Source of the DNA: Liolophura sinensis
Lineage: Eukaryota > Mollusca > Polyplacophora > Chitonida > Chitonidae
Length of the DNA stretch: 64,000 bases
NCBI RefSeq assembly: GCF_032854445.1
Contig: NC_088300.1
Span: 58,874,984 to 58,938,983, forward strand
Reading direction: 5' to 3'
Made by a program: the position numbers and the translations under genes. Shown one piece after another: positions 48,101 to 61,100 of the stretch. The notes under the pieces are model-generated. The model was given only the letters and a program-made list of their open reading frames with translations. It was not told the DNA's origin and searched no databases. Each line of letters starts with the position of its first letter. Within the stretch, counting starts at the first letter, position 1.

Positions 48101-51100
48101 TTGCAGAATATTTCTATAATCCAAAAGGAGAGGCTGCTAAAAAATGGCATGACCTGCAGAAAGATGTGACTGATAAATGTGGTGATCAGCTTCCACTGGA
48201 GGACCAGCTGGGAAAGTTACCAGTTTTCTTTCCGCATTTTACATGTTTTATAGTTGTTGTAAGTACCATGTATATGATTTTGGTGTTCATTAGTTGAAAA
48301 AAACACATGTATTCTATTGTTCATACAGATTTATTTCGCCAGCAGTCTGAAATGCCTTACCAATAAGTTATTAGTTCACCAATGGTACCGGGTAGGGGCT
48401 TTCATAGGTCTACTCCTTATCTTTCAGTCCATCACGTACCAGAACTTCTCAGAGGATGGAATTGAAATTTAATATGTGGTTAGACTATTACAGGTTGCAT
48501 GTACAAATCCTGTTTGAGTTTTGGGCTTTATGACCCATTTTTTGACAAGATATTATGGTTGCTGTTTCCCTTTTTTGAGCTTTCTAGACTTTTTCAAACT
48601 GATTTCTCCCAGTGAATTAAAACTTATTATGTGGCTTAGTTTGGCAAGTAACAGATCAGTTTTGAGTTTCAAGCTGATTTGTTCATTTTTTATGAAGTTT
48701 TGGCTACTTTGTAGTGGTATTGTCGACTGTTTTTCACAAAGGTCCATTATTCTGAATTTAAACTTTGTTCATGACGTGACCAAGACAAGCTATTGACAAA
48801 ATTATGAATTTTGGGCCATCGATAAAGTTATGGTCATTTATGTTGTGTTGTGGAATTTGGCATACATGTAGCTGGCACATACTTTCATGGGACATATATT
48901 GCAAAAGCAATATGGTACAATATAACATACTTTTTTTTTTACAGTAGAACATCTCTATTTCAATATGACATTTTGGGATGAAGTTTAGATAACCATATTG
49001 GTTCCATGTAGCGTCCCTTTTAATGATGATAAAGGAATCAATAACTACAAATATTTGTACACAAAATTGGAAAGTTTACAATCCCAAAACAAGCAAATGT
49101 CATAAGTAAAACAAATGAAACAAATTTCCTCCTCTTGGAAGTTATTAGGTCAGCCTTATGTGAGCGGATTATCTCATTCTAAAATAGAACTAATCCTACT
49201 TCCATCGTTGGTCCTACATCAAGATAACTCAGTTTTTTCTGTAGGAGTCCTTGCAAGAATGTGATTCTGGGTTATAACTGATAACTGAACTCTTTAATGC
49301 TCTGGGTATATAAAAAAGGTTGTGTCTACTTACTCAGAACAGGAAATAGACAATTTGGGATCAAGTTAGACCAATAAGCCTGCAATGAGGAAGATACAAG
49401 AACCTTTAAAATTGGAGCAACAGCTCTTGTTTCCAAAAAATTATTGTGACTTTATTACTGGTCCAATGAATCATAGAATATCTATTTTCAGCAGTAGTAA
49501 ATAGAAACGTATTGTTGAGTAACCATAGGTAAATGTTTAAGTTCTTTATTTCTTTAAAATCCTTCAAATCCGAAGTCCCTGGTGTGCTTACCATATGGAC
49601 ATAAATACATATATAAATACTACCTATGTTAGTTCAATGTTTAGGCACAGATTGTGACCATTATAGTGATGAGTTCCCTGGCAGGTGTGACAACGATTGG
49701 CTTTGAACCACAACTGGAATTCATGGAAAACATCAAAACATTTTTGGGATCAGAGACAGTGCACAAATTAGTTGTGCCCAACCCATGGATCGGACCAGCA
49801 AGTTCCTCTTTTATAGGTACCTGTAATTTTAAAATTTCAGGGTGTTCTACACTGTACATGTATATGAGCAGAATTATTGTCTCTGCCTTTTCATTAAGTA
49901 CTTTTCTTACTATGAAATTACATTTGTGGAAGTTACATGGTGTACTTCTAAGGGGTGTATCGGTAGCAAATGTTCAGAGTTTGTGACAGAAAGGGAATGA
50001 AAATATAGTAGAAAATGGTCAAATGACATAACAGGTGGAGTACTCTTACACTTTAGTACTTCAAAATATCACCTTTTGAAATGAGCAGTACAAATACATG
50101 CACTATGTACAACATGCAGAAAGTATCATTGCAGGTTTGGGTGCAATGTTTGCTCCATGCATGAGAGAGGACTATAACCTTAGTGTAAAACTTGTGCAGC
50201 AAAACTACTCCCTTGAAGAAGAGCTGGGATGTTGTGAGATATTCACTAGGAACACAGCTGGTACCACAACAGAACAGGAATGTGACAAAGTAACAAATGG
50301 TGCGTTCAGACTTTTGTCATCATAGATTTTTGTATAGGTTTGACAAATTAATCTGCTTAAAGTTTTTTGAGTAACTGTAAAACACCAATGAACTAAATAA
50401 GTCAAAGTAGGAGTGACCATAAGGAGTGATCATTAAAATACTTCATATTCGTAAAGCATTGATAAAATAACCATTTACCCATTTTCAGTCTTACAATAAA
50501 AACCTCAACATTCCTGCTTGTCATTGAAATTTCACCAGTGGGCTCATATTGGCTGTCTCATTTTAATAGAGATATTCTGCCCTATTCAGACCTATCCAAA
50601 CTCTCCTGACTTGTTCAAACAATGTCACATGATAAGAATTAAAGTGAACAGATCAAATATTATATCAGCTTTGGTGTATTGTAATACTGTTGGTTTTCAG
50701 GAGCTGGGAGTTGGCATGGAGGAACACTGTGTAGTCAGAGATCCAGTGGGAACAACAGCATACGACACAACATCAAACCTTGTTGTGTTGGTATCAGAGG
50801 CAGTTGTTACATGACATCACATGAGCATTGTATTTTTCTGGAGGGCCTTTATCACGTCACAGGAAGTGAACACTGCAGTCAGGTGGGGTCCATAAGGCTT
50901 TGTCATATATCCATTGTGTTATTCGCCCATAAAGGAAGCATTTTGAACCTGATAGTACTTTACATTCACCCGTATCGCATGTTCTAGAGTGCTGAAAGTA
51001 ATTAGGCTTTGCCACACCGTAATGTCGCATTCAATTATAAGAATCTTACATGCATGTGCATCACTGTTGTTTACTGTGGCCTCTGACTGCACTTAATCTA

Positions 51101-53471
51101 CGCCAGGAGGCAAGGCGTGGTTGTTTTCTCAGGGCTCTACCATTCACAAATAGCTTTTTTGGAAAGTAACACAATGGATATGTAAATAGATTACAACCAG
51201 GTCATATTGAGATTAGGTGTATCACCCGAGTGATATATTTACTGCCTATTTTCCTCCCACTTGTTAAATCAAGTAAGATCACGTAAGAATATCTATAAAA
51301 TCTTTTCAACATAGAGTTTGAATTTTTGGTGGATACATACATAGATACACACAGATACACCACTCATAGTTGTCCTTTTTTGTGGTTGTTCTGGTAAGCA
51401 TATAGCCATTTTCTTTGTATATACTATATAAATAGATATGATTTTATGTCCAGGCTGTAACTCCAGTTGTTTGTTTTATAGTTTTAATTTTTGGTGGATA
51501 CATACATATACAGATGACGATGTGTCGCAACTCACATTTGTCCTTGTCTGCAGTTGTCATGGTTACCAGATTGCAATTTCTCTATGTATACTGTATAAAT
51601 AGATATGACTTCGTGTCAGAGATGTAACTCCAACAGTTTTCTACAGTTTTAATTTTTGGTAGATACATAGATACACAGAATACGATGTGTCGTGACTCAC
51701 ATTTGTCTATATTCACTGTTGTCATGGTAACCAGTTAGCTATATTCCTTATATATACTATGTGAATAGATATGATTTCATGTTTGGGCTATAACTCCGTT
51801 TTCTGTGTAGACTCTTAATTTTTGGTGGATATATACATACACAGATGACGATGTGTCGGGACTCACACTTGTTCATTTCCACACTGTGGACGGTTAGAAG
51901 ATTGCCGGTTTCCCAGTACATACTCTATAGATAGATATGATTTTGTGTCCGGGCTATAAATCCAACTGTTTTCTACGGAGAGTTTTCATTTTTAGTGGAT
52001 TCATTCATGAAGAGATGAGGATGTGTTGCCAATCACTTTTGTCTATTTGCACGGTTGTCATGGCTACCAGATTGCCATTTTCCCAATGTATACCACATAA
52101 ATAGGTACAGTTTCATGTCCAGGCTACAACTCCAACTATTTTCCACGCAAATGTTATATTTGTCCATTTTCGCATTTGTCATGTTAACCCGGTAGCTGTT
52201 TTCCTTATATATATATACACTATATAAATAGAAATGATTTCTTGTCCGGGCTACAACTCCAACTGTGTTCCACATGAAGTTTACATTTGTGGTGGACACA
52301 TTTGTCCACTTGCGCAATTGTCATGGCAACCACATACCTATCATCAATACTCATGAAGATTTCCCTCAGGGGTTATACTCACTACAATGCTACTTGTATT
52401 CTTTTATACATTTCAAACAAATTCATTTGTTAGGGCATATGTTGTGTTCACCTGAACTCTTGTTGCCTCATTTGTTTTAAGAATGGAATATAACTACCTT
52501 TTGAACCATCTCAATGACTGGTAAGTGAAATCCATGGATCTGGTTAACTGTTTGAGCAGCACATGTGGGCTGGGTGGCCTGGAGACGTCTCCCGGCCAAC
52601 CGTGGCTAGCTGTGTCCCCTAACCAATGGTGGAGAGTTCTCCTCTGCCTGATATACAACCAAGGCATCCTTCAGATGATTGTTGTCTGCACAGGACATCT
52701 ACTCCTGACACGCAGGATTGAGCCTATAGCAGGATGGCTGAGGGTGATGATCATATACCTATGGGCTGGAATACTAGGAGTCCTGGTGAGCTTTTTTGCT
52801 ACATCGTTCATATTGTCTGTTCATTCATGTTATTAGTACAAGTTTCCGACACTTAACTCTGTAGATCCCCTTGTGGTATTCTTTCAAGAGACTTTCAGAA
52901 TTTTTAAATGTGAATGACCAGTTTATGAGAATTCCTCAAACAGTGCCTCATCAGCAATTTCCTAGACTCTTGTTCAAATCATCTATCTCAATCACAAACT
53001 GTTTAATTGTCAACGGTTTTTCTGTTTTAGGCTGGAGCAGTTTTCAGTCCTTATGAACCTCACTTTGGCACAGTGGGAGGTTTGTTTGCCTTTGTGGGAG
53101 TAGCCATAGTGGAGTTCTTACAATCATGGAAGCTTGTTGAAAAACCTTTGAGAGAGCTTGCAAAACTACTGGCTGTCATCTCTGTTTCATTGATATGTGG
53201 AACACTGCCATTCCTTAGTAACTTTCAGTTGCTGATCAGCATGTTAACAGGAATGCTAACATCAGTCATCATCCTACCCTATGTGACATTTGGACATTGG
53301 AATGAAAAATGTCGAAAGATTCTTGTGGGAATCAGCATTCCTCTTCTCCTCCTTCTGACATTCATCATAATGTTTGTGTTCTACTGGGTACAAACACTAC
53401 AGCACTGCCAAAGTTGTCAAGTTTTTGAATGTATTCCATACACCACTAGGTTTTGCTTAACAGGATACTGA
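45187..53471 (+). CDS. Inactive rhomboid (iRhom/RHBDF-like) membrane protein
   Basis: Exon model: 45187-45267 (tentative first exon), 45706-45858, 46278-46769, 47299-47403, 47749-47857, 48107-48258, 49651-49816, 50135-50299, 50701-50882, 52543-52785, 53031-53471; about 762 residues. iRhoms are ER-Golgi pseudoproteases controlling trafficking of ADAM17 and EGF ligands. The cytosolic N-terminus is followed by EYFYNP and KKWHDLQKDV, a first membrane segment (TCFIVVIVTIIV), and a cysteine-rich lumenal domain with NPWIGPASS, LGAMFAPCMRED, LGCCE and KPCCVGIRGSC, all with human iRhom counterparts. Six further segments end in ECIPYTTRFC near the C-terminus. The catalytic serine motif is GTVG instead of GxSG and the expected histidines are absent, so it should be inactive. 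The 50882/52543 junction has no AG at the position homology demands; the canonical alternative is 50865/52526. A poly(A) signal is at 53575-53580. RHBDF1 versus RHBDF2 cannot be decided. Confidence 0.85.
48420..48850. repeat. Degenerate tandem block in an iRhom intron
   Basis: Units of roughly 135-140 bp with GAATTGAAATTTAATATGTG / GAATTAAAACTTATTATGTG / GAATTTAAACTTTGTTCATG at their starts and a GTTTTGAGTTT motif. Related to 18955-19245. ORFs of 64 and 91 residues here are chance. Confidence 0.55.
50368..50402 (+). mobile_element. SINE tail fragment
   Basis: GTAACTGTAAAACACCAATG followed by AACTAAATAAGTC resembles only the last part of the SINE. In an iRhom intron. Confidence 0.4.
51300..52420 (+). 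repeat. Dispersed tandem-repeat element, about seven units of 160 bp
   Basis: Each unit has AATTTTTGGTGGATACATAC, CAGATGACGATGTGTCG, ACTCACATTTGTC, TTGTCATGGTTACCAGATTG, TATAAATAGATATGA and GGCTATAACTCCAACTG. The block lies in the iRhom intron between the lumenal-domain exon and the membrane exons. Its right end (CATACCTATCATCAATACTC to ATTCTTTTATACATTTCAAA) matches the reverse of the left end of 26460-27066, so it is one mobile family and not a local satellite. Confidence 0.85.
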
Positions 53472-55166
53472 TACTGATTGATATACAAGTATAACATGTA
53501 CACATGTAATTTCAGTGATCCCCTGGTCTATGCATGCTGTTTGATAACCTTCTGTACTGTTGCATTTAATGCAAAATAAACCCACTGATCACTGGTACTA
53601 GTCACATCTACATGTAGTAGTGTGGAGAAAATGCGATGAAAGGTGAAAATTATTTTTTGGCAAAAGTTTCCACCATTAGACAGTTTCCATATCTTATCTG
53701 TGAGGGAATACAGAATCATCGCTGATTGCCTTGTGTCAGACATATCCAAGTCCAGGCTATGCCTAGGATAAGCTGAATATGAGGTATGGTGGACTGATTC
53801 AAGCGTAACCAAAGCTTTAGGTTTTGACTGCTAGGAAATCCTATCTTCATTTCATTATTTTCTAGTATATGTATATGTGAAAAAGCCGTCACTGCTCGCA
53901 CTACTTTACTTCTTCTTTATCCTCATCCTGCAGAAAATGACAGACAGGACATTGGATTATATCTACAGTGAGAAGTTTATACAAATACAAATTTCAAAGT
54001 TAATGTTCTCTTAGATGTATTCACCTGAGGATAATAAAAAGTTTGTAGTGTTATCTTTTGGGAAATTTGTTATGGTAATATTTGCTTTGTTCATGTTAAC
54101 CACTATCTCCTCAGTCATCAACACCTGCACTGATTGATGCTGCTGTTCATTAATTAATTAATCGGCTAATTCTCTCTACAGATAAACATGCAGAAAAACT
54201 TAACAAGATCAAGATATAACCTCTGTATCAATATGGAAACCTTTTCCAGACCCATTCTTCTTGTGACTGCAAATATCAATCAGAAGGTACAGTTGACAAC
54301 CCTAAAAGTCTTAGTCTTGGAACTACTCAACAATAAACACTATGTCTGAAATATACAGTATATACCTGTATTAAGTTACAATTTGGCATGACACTATTTA
54401 CATGTCTGACATCAAAAGAACCTAGCACAAGGTAGTCTTAATTTGTCATGCTAGTGTAAAATTAAATTCACGTATGTACGTAAATACACAACCTCAAAGC
54501 AAGAGCCAACAGAAGACAGTTTATCCTATAGTGTGTCATCAACAAATAATATGTGAAAAATCAGATCTCTCTCTGAAATCTTACTTTATAATAGGTGAGG
54601 AAGGTACATCAGTACAGAATTTTTTACATGTATACAATAAAGAAAGAAAAACAAGACCAAACAACAGAAGATGCTGCAGCCCTTTACTGTAAGCATCAAC
54701 AGCACAGCTGGTCTGTGAAGATCAACCGAACAGATGATCATTCATTTTAATATACCCTAATTCTTCTAATTTCTGGGTCACCTTCTCTGCTATTTTCAGT
54801 CTATATACATGTAATTGTGGCAGGAATATTTAAGTTCTTTTTTTTTTCACATGGTTAGTCCATCTACTGAACAACATATTCATGTCTTTACTTTTCCATA
54901 AAACTGAGAGAGAAATGTAACCCTTTGCTTTTCAGCAGTAGTACTAATATCTGTCCTAAAACGGGAATAATTAGGGTAGTTATATTACAACATAGTAAAT
55001 CCCATAAGTTATCTGACTGGAGCCATGGTCATACCACTGAAGACACCAGATATGACACTCAGACCAATCTGTTTATTCACGCTGTGTTTTCCACTCTGAC
55101 TTGATGTTTTTTTCCCTCCGTTGAGCACCAGGTAAAGCCTTAAGGTATAATGAAATATTGCTATTC
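53472..55166. other. Convergent spacer between the iRhom gene and RPP30
   Basis: Contains the iRhom 3' UTR with AATAAA at 53575-53580 and, in reverse, the probable RPP30 poly(A) signal (TTTATT at 55072-55077, AATAAA on the - strand). Short ORFs here have no splice or similarity support. I see nothing else. Confidence 0.6.
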
Positions 55167-58100
55167 TCAGAGTGTAACCCCTATCTTGCTCTTTTTACAC
55201 TCTGGTTCAGAGTCATCAACTTCTGGGAAAACTTTAGATTTCAAGGGAAGTGTTGAAGCTTTGACTACAGATATGGTTGACTTTTCTGCTTTCCTTGACT
55301 CTGAAAAACAAGAATACAAACATTAAATGAATATGATGTTGTGATAAAATTTTTAATGATTTTGCACACCTTCAGAACAGCCCAACATTTTGTTCTATTG
55401 AAAAGCTTACCAAAACATAAAACTTTCTGACTAATTCTTAACTTCACACCAAAATGCATTTGATTTGGTGTTTTAATAATGCTTTAGATTACTTTCAAGA
55501 TAACGATCAGGTTAATGGAGGAGTGGAGGGCACATACAAAATGCATGTATCGGTACCTCAAAAAGATACGGCTGAATGATATTTTAGATTAGATTATTTG
55601 TTTAAAGGTTAATGCCATGGTCAAGAATATTTCACTTATACAACAGCAGCAAGTTTTATGGAAGCATGTGTAAATTGCTGTCCTTTTGCCAGGAAAGTGT
55701 CACAAACTTCTTGCAATACCACCTAAATGGCCAGAAAAAGCTGTCAACTGCTCAATGCAGCCAAGGCCTAAAGAACAATGGAGGAGGATGAATCTCACCC
55801 ATCTCCCTGTCCCAGTCAAAATCAGGGATTCCCTGTCTGAGACTGAGATTTACCAACACCCCAGTGTCCTGGGGGATGACAGAACCTTCTCAATAACCCC
55901 ACTATTTCAAGTTGCTAAAGGTGCAGCACAATGTATTATCAGGAGCTGATCTATAGGGTGGGTCAGAGGGGTCCTGACCCATCCCAAGAGGGTCAAAGAA
56001 AATTTTTTTCATTTGTAACAAGGTACATTAAAGGTTCCCGTGGTACTTTCCGCAAGTTTTCACAGTGAACAAGTTTCCTGTAACGCACAATTTTGAATGA
56101 GGTATAGTATTAAACTGTAGTACATGTATTTTAATCTGCATGAAATAGTCTATCTATCGGTGTAGCGTGCGTTTTGAACATATTGCGGAAAAATCTGATA
56201 TCAAAATTCTCTGCTTTTATTGTATTTATAAAGCCCCGTGTCACCTAGTTACACTGCGCAATTTGTGTGTTGTGATCCTGTAGAAGCTTTGACATCAGAA
56301 GAAAGCATGGTTTATTGTTGCCGTTTTATGTGGTGGTATACAGCACAATCAGGGTGTGAGTGTTTATTTCTGATTATTCCTTATTCAAGCAGACTAAGTG
56401 CCTATATGATTGATTTTTATTTATCTATAAATGCATCTGGCTAAATACACAACTTCGGCTACTACAGGCCTACAGATTCTCTTTTTTCTTTTCATAAATG
56501 CCGTGAAATCAAAAAGTATTCATATTCATAATACTCAAATATTCATATTAAGAATTATGAAATTCTTTGCTATCTTTCAATCAGATAAGTCTATTATACA
56601 AAGCCTTTAACATAGTGAAAAAAATTCACCAAAGACATACATCTGCGTGTGGCTGCCATTTAGAAGTTTGGGCCCTGGCTTATAAACTTTTGCCTTTTAA
56701 ATTTTTGTCAGTTTTGTAATATGTAATATTTCATTCAACTGAAATATTTCGCATCCAGTCCGTTTATTTGATGCTTTCTACACAATATACTGGCATTTAC
56801 ATAAAGGCAAGCCTGGTACGACAAACAGCGCTCACGGCACGATTGCATAAAAATGCTATATATATATACCATCATTATATAAAAGTCAATACACTGTGTA
56901 GAAAACAAAGCAAATGCAAACAACCTGACCAGAGGTGGAGTAAGATCGCAGTTTCCAACATAAAAATACGTTGACGGTGGTACTGTTGTCCACGACAACT
57001 TCTTCACAGAGCTCTGTAACACCTAATATGTCCCAAGGGAAGCTCTTCAAAGGCAAAAAATATTAAAGTACACAAAACAAATTCATCTCTTCCAAAAGGA
57101 CGCATCTGAGATATGTTATCTGAGATTGTAGAGCTTCCAAGACCTAGGCGGCCTCTGGACCCTCACCAGATGTGCTGTGATACTTGGACCCCCTCCCCTC
57201 CCTCCCTGTCATTCTCCAGTAGATTCGCGCTTGATTATGATTAAGCTTTAATACCAAATTAATGCTTGCATGACACTCCATTTCTAAAGTCATTGCTAAA
57301 CACTTGAGTAAAGAAGAAAGCTAAAAACTTAATATCAGAAGACCAGATATCAATTCCACTAAACATTAAAACTGCATGCCATGTGTACACCTGTCCCATA
57401 AATTAAACTCATAAAATACAAAAATAAGTTTCACGTTTTGCTTTTTTAAATTTCAGTTAAATTACCTGCATGAAAAAGAACAGCTCGACAGTTCTTAGAT
57501 AATGCATCCTTGGCTTGAGCTTGTGTTAAACCAAACAAAAGACCCCTGAAGAGGGATTAAGGTAATAATGACTAGTTATGTGCTTCAAGACAGCTTTAAA
57601 TGATCTTCTTAAATATGAAATAGATGACAATGACCTTTGTAAATAGGAAGTAGATGTTGTGACTTATAATCTTGCAGAGCGGAAACAGGAAAAAATATGT
57701 GAAATCGTAACTCAACATTAATCTGAGAATTTTTCAAGGTAATGTAAAGTCATTATCAGCAATAAAAATGCAAGAAAAAAGATACAGATTAGCCACATCA
57801 TATGGACCTCGTAATGCAATGCCCTGAAAACAAAAATAGCATTTACAGCTTAAAAAATGAAATAATAACCAACTTTTCCACAAGGATCTCAGGTAGATCA
57901 GGAGTATTTTATAAAATACAAGAAATATGTTCAAAAATTATAATTATCAATATATAATAAATTAAGCTTTAAATAATAAAAAAGTGATCATATTTAAATC
58001 ATAATACTCTTATGAAGCATGTACATGTAAAACATGAATGAGATCAGAACAAACCTTTTTACATCCACTGCTTATGATGATATTCTGTTAAAGAGTGAAT

Positions 58101-61100
58101 AAAAACAACAATAAAATAAACTAGACAAACATTTGACAATCTTTCATCTTTATCTCTTTGGCACTACAACTGACAATTTGTTATTTTGCAATTTCTGCAA
58201 ATACAGCATAGTAATACTGATGATGTGCTTTACTTGCCCAACATCAGTATGTATCCATCAGCTGTACGACTGCAGTCTTACAACAGGATGTCGCAAGATG
58301 TGTTAATTTTTACCAGGCTCAACAAGGTTTTTTACACTCATATACCTAAATGCTGTCATGTAACAAGTGATAAGTAGAACAGCATGTCACAAAAAACTCT
58401 GCTAGAAAATAAAATCAAAGGAGTCAGATCTTGAACATACATCTTCTTCAAACACAAAATGGCCATGATAGATCATACATCCAGATAGTGTCCATAATGG
58501 GTAACATGACTGACCTTGCTACTATTAAGTTTTTGTTGTGCTTTTGATGCAATCTTGTTTCTTATTTTTCTCTCAATGTTATTCCCTTAAAAACCCTATG
58601 GGGGCCTCCATGGCTCAGTTGGTTAGTGCACTAGCGCAGCGTGATGACCCAGCAGTCTCTCACCAATGTGGTCGCTGTGAGTTAAGTCCAGCTCATACTG
58701 GCTTCCTCTCCGGCTGTATGTGGGAAGGTCTGTCAGTAACCTGCGGATGGTCATGGGTTTCCCCCCGGGCTCTGCTCGGTTTTCACCCACCATAATGCTG
58801 GCCCCTGTCGTATAAGTGAAATATTCTTGAGTATGGCATAAAACACCAATCAAATAAATAAATAAAAACCCTATGTTTTTCATTAGGAAAAAAATTCCCT
58901 GGCAACCCTATTTTTCCTGATAGGGTTAGCTTACCCTTGATAAAGAATTTTTTAAGGATGGCCCTATCAGCCAAGGCAATCCAGTTGAAATGGTGTGACT
59001 TTAATACATACCTTTCCCTTGCATATAGTCATTAATGCAAGAGCATTGGATATTGTATTTCTTCTACATGTGCTGTCCATAATACATGGACTATAGATGA
59101 TTTCAAAGTGGATCCCTCTTTCAATTGCCTGTTTCAATGAAAATTACAGGAGTCACACGTACACACACATATATAAATGTATACCAGTACTTCCCGTCAA
59201 CTTCATTCATATTTACTGACATGGAACAGCCATTAACAAACTTAAGCGATTGCTTTTTTCCTGAGTATACTGAACACTAATCATCAACCTTTATTTCAAG
59301 AGCAGAAATGATGTATTATTGCATCAAAGCAAAGAGAAAGCAAAGAATTCCTCTTTTACTAATGTCCAGTAAACTTGCAGTTATCTTAACTAATCCACTT
59401 GAGGTCTATTTATTTGTAGGTCTTGTTTATGTTCAGCTACATCTACATGCAATGGTAAATCCCAAATGCTCGTGCTTACCAAGCTTATAGAGGGTCTCCG
59501 GAAAAGGAATGGAAGCTTCTCAGTTAAATCCAACGATATGATATCTACTTCAAGAGTACCACAGGCCAGCTGTCATAAACCACATACAGTATTCTAAATA
59601 TATGTATTAAACATTTTCCCAAATTTAACAGATATCTTGACAACAGCGTATTACAATAGCAATCCATACTTCCAACTTTATACCTTGTGGAAAGCTCTAC
59701 ATTTTTACATGTAATTAATATAATTTTTCATTCTTTGAGCCAAAATGAAGCTTTGCTTTTGAGTGAGTGCTTGGTGTGTAACGTCGTACTCAACAATTTT
59801 TCAGTCATATGACGACGACATTGCTTTTGAAAATAAAGAGGAAATGTTTGTCCCAGCAGGAAAGGAAACTTAAGTTAACACATAGAACAGGAGTAGTAAA
59901 GCTCAAGATGATAATGAATGAATGAATGCTTGAGATTTAAAGTTGTACTTAACATTTTTTTCAGTCATGTGATAACGATCAATATAATAAGGTTCGTCAA
60001 ATATGAATTCTTACATGTGTCAATCTTTTAAGTATTTTGATAGATATTAATTCCAACACTGTACATAATTTACTCTCACATGAAATGTCTTTTCAGATGT
60101 CGGAACAACAGCCAGCAAATCATAGGCTTGTATTTCAGGTGATGTCTGCTGAAAGAAAAAAAAAAAAACATTTGTATACATGTATAATACATACATGTAA
60201 ATATGTATCTATAAATGTAAAAAATTACCAAGGAGCCTCTCACCATTCGGTCGCAGCGAGACTAGCTCATGCTCGCTTCCTCTCTGGCCATACATTGTTT
60301 AAAAATATACGTCTACTTGTCGAAAAAGCTTAAAGCTACGTCTATCCACCTACAACAGCAATTACAAATCTTCAAGACTCTGGGCAGATTCAGTGGCCAA
60401 AGGAGAACTCTTGCAAGAGCTAGTTCAATGATTTATTTACTTGAGTTGTGTTTTATGCCGTACTCAAGCAAATTTCACTCCTACGACGACGGATAGAAAT
60501 ACAGTTGGAGGAAACTGCTCAGAGCCTCGAGGAATCCCATGACCTGGGGCTTATATTATGTCCAATTGGCAACACCCTGCATGGTAATTTTGGGCCAAAA
60601 TTTTAGCGCATCCAAAATTTAAAGGTACATCTTTACTCACGTAGAGGCCATTTACTAGATCAACTGACTTGATCTTGCCACTAACTCACTACTTTGAATG
60701 CTTTGTATTTTGCTCACTCTTTACAGTCATGGAAAAAGCATAATATAAAGCTGTGACGGCCATCCGCTCACAAACCTTCCCACATACAATCAGTGAGGAA
60801 ATCACACAGACTGTATTAGTGAGAGCATCCAGTCATTATGCTATACTATCATGCTCACCATTCAACTCATCACTGCTCAACATTTACTATTGTAAGGCAT
60901 CCCAGATATGTACCCCATCCAATTAATATATTTTAAGATTTAGCTTGTACAAAATTTTTTTTTTACAGTTTACCTGAAGCTTTTCACTCCAATCACCCAA
61001 AATACATGTACGTCACTCAAAAATCAAGCAAATGCTGTCAAAGCTTTTATCAAAATTTTCAAACACGGATGACTCAAGATATTAAGAGTAACAGCATCTG

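Noticed and set aside
52481-52520. Possible small iRhom exon reading MEYNYLLNHLND
   Set aside because: It needs a phase-2 donor that the previous exon lacks, and the residues do not match iRhom homologues.
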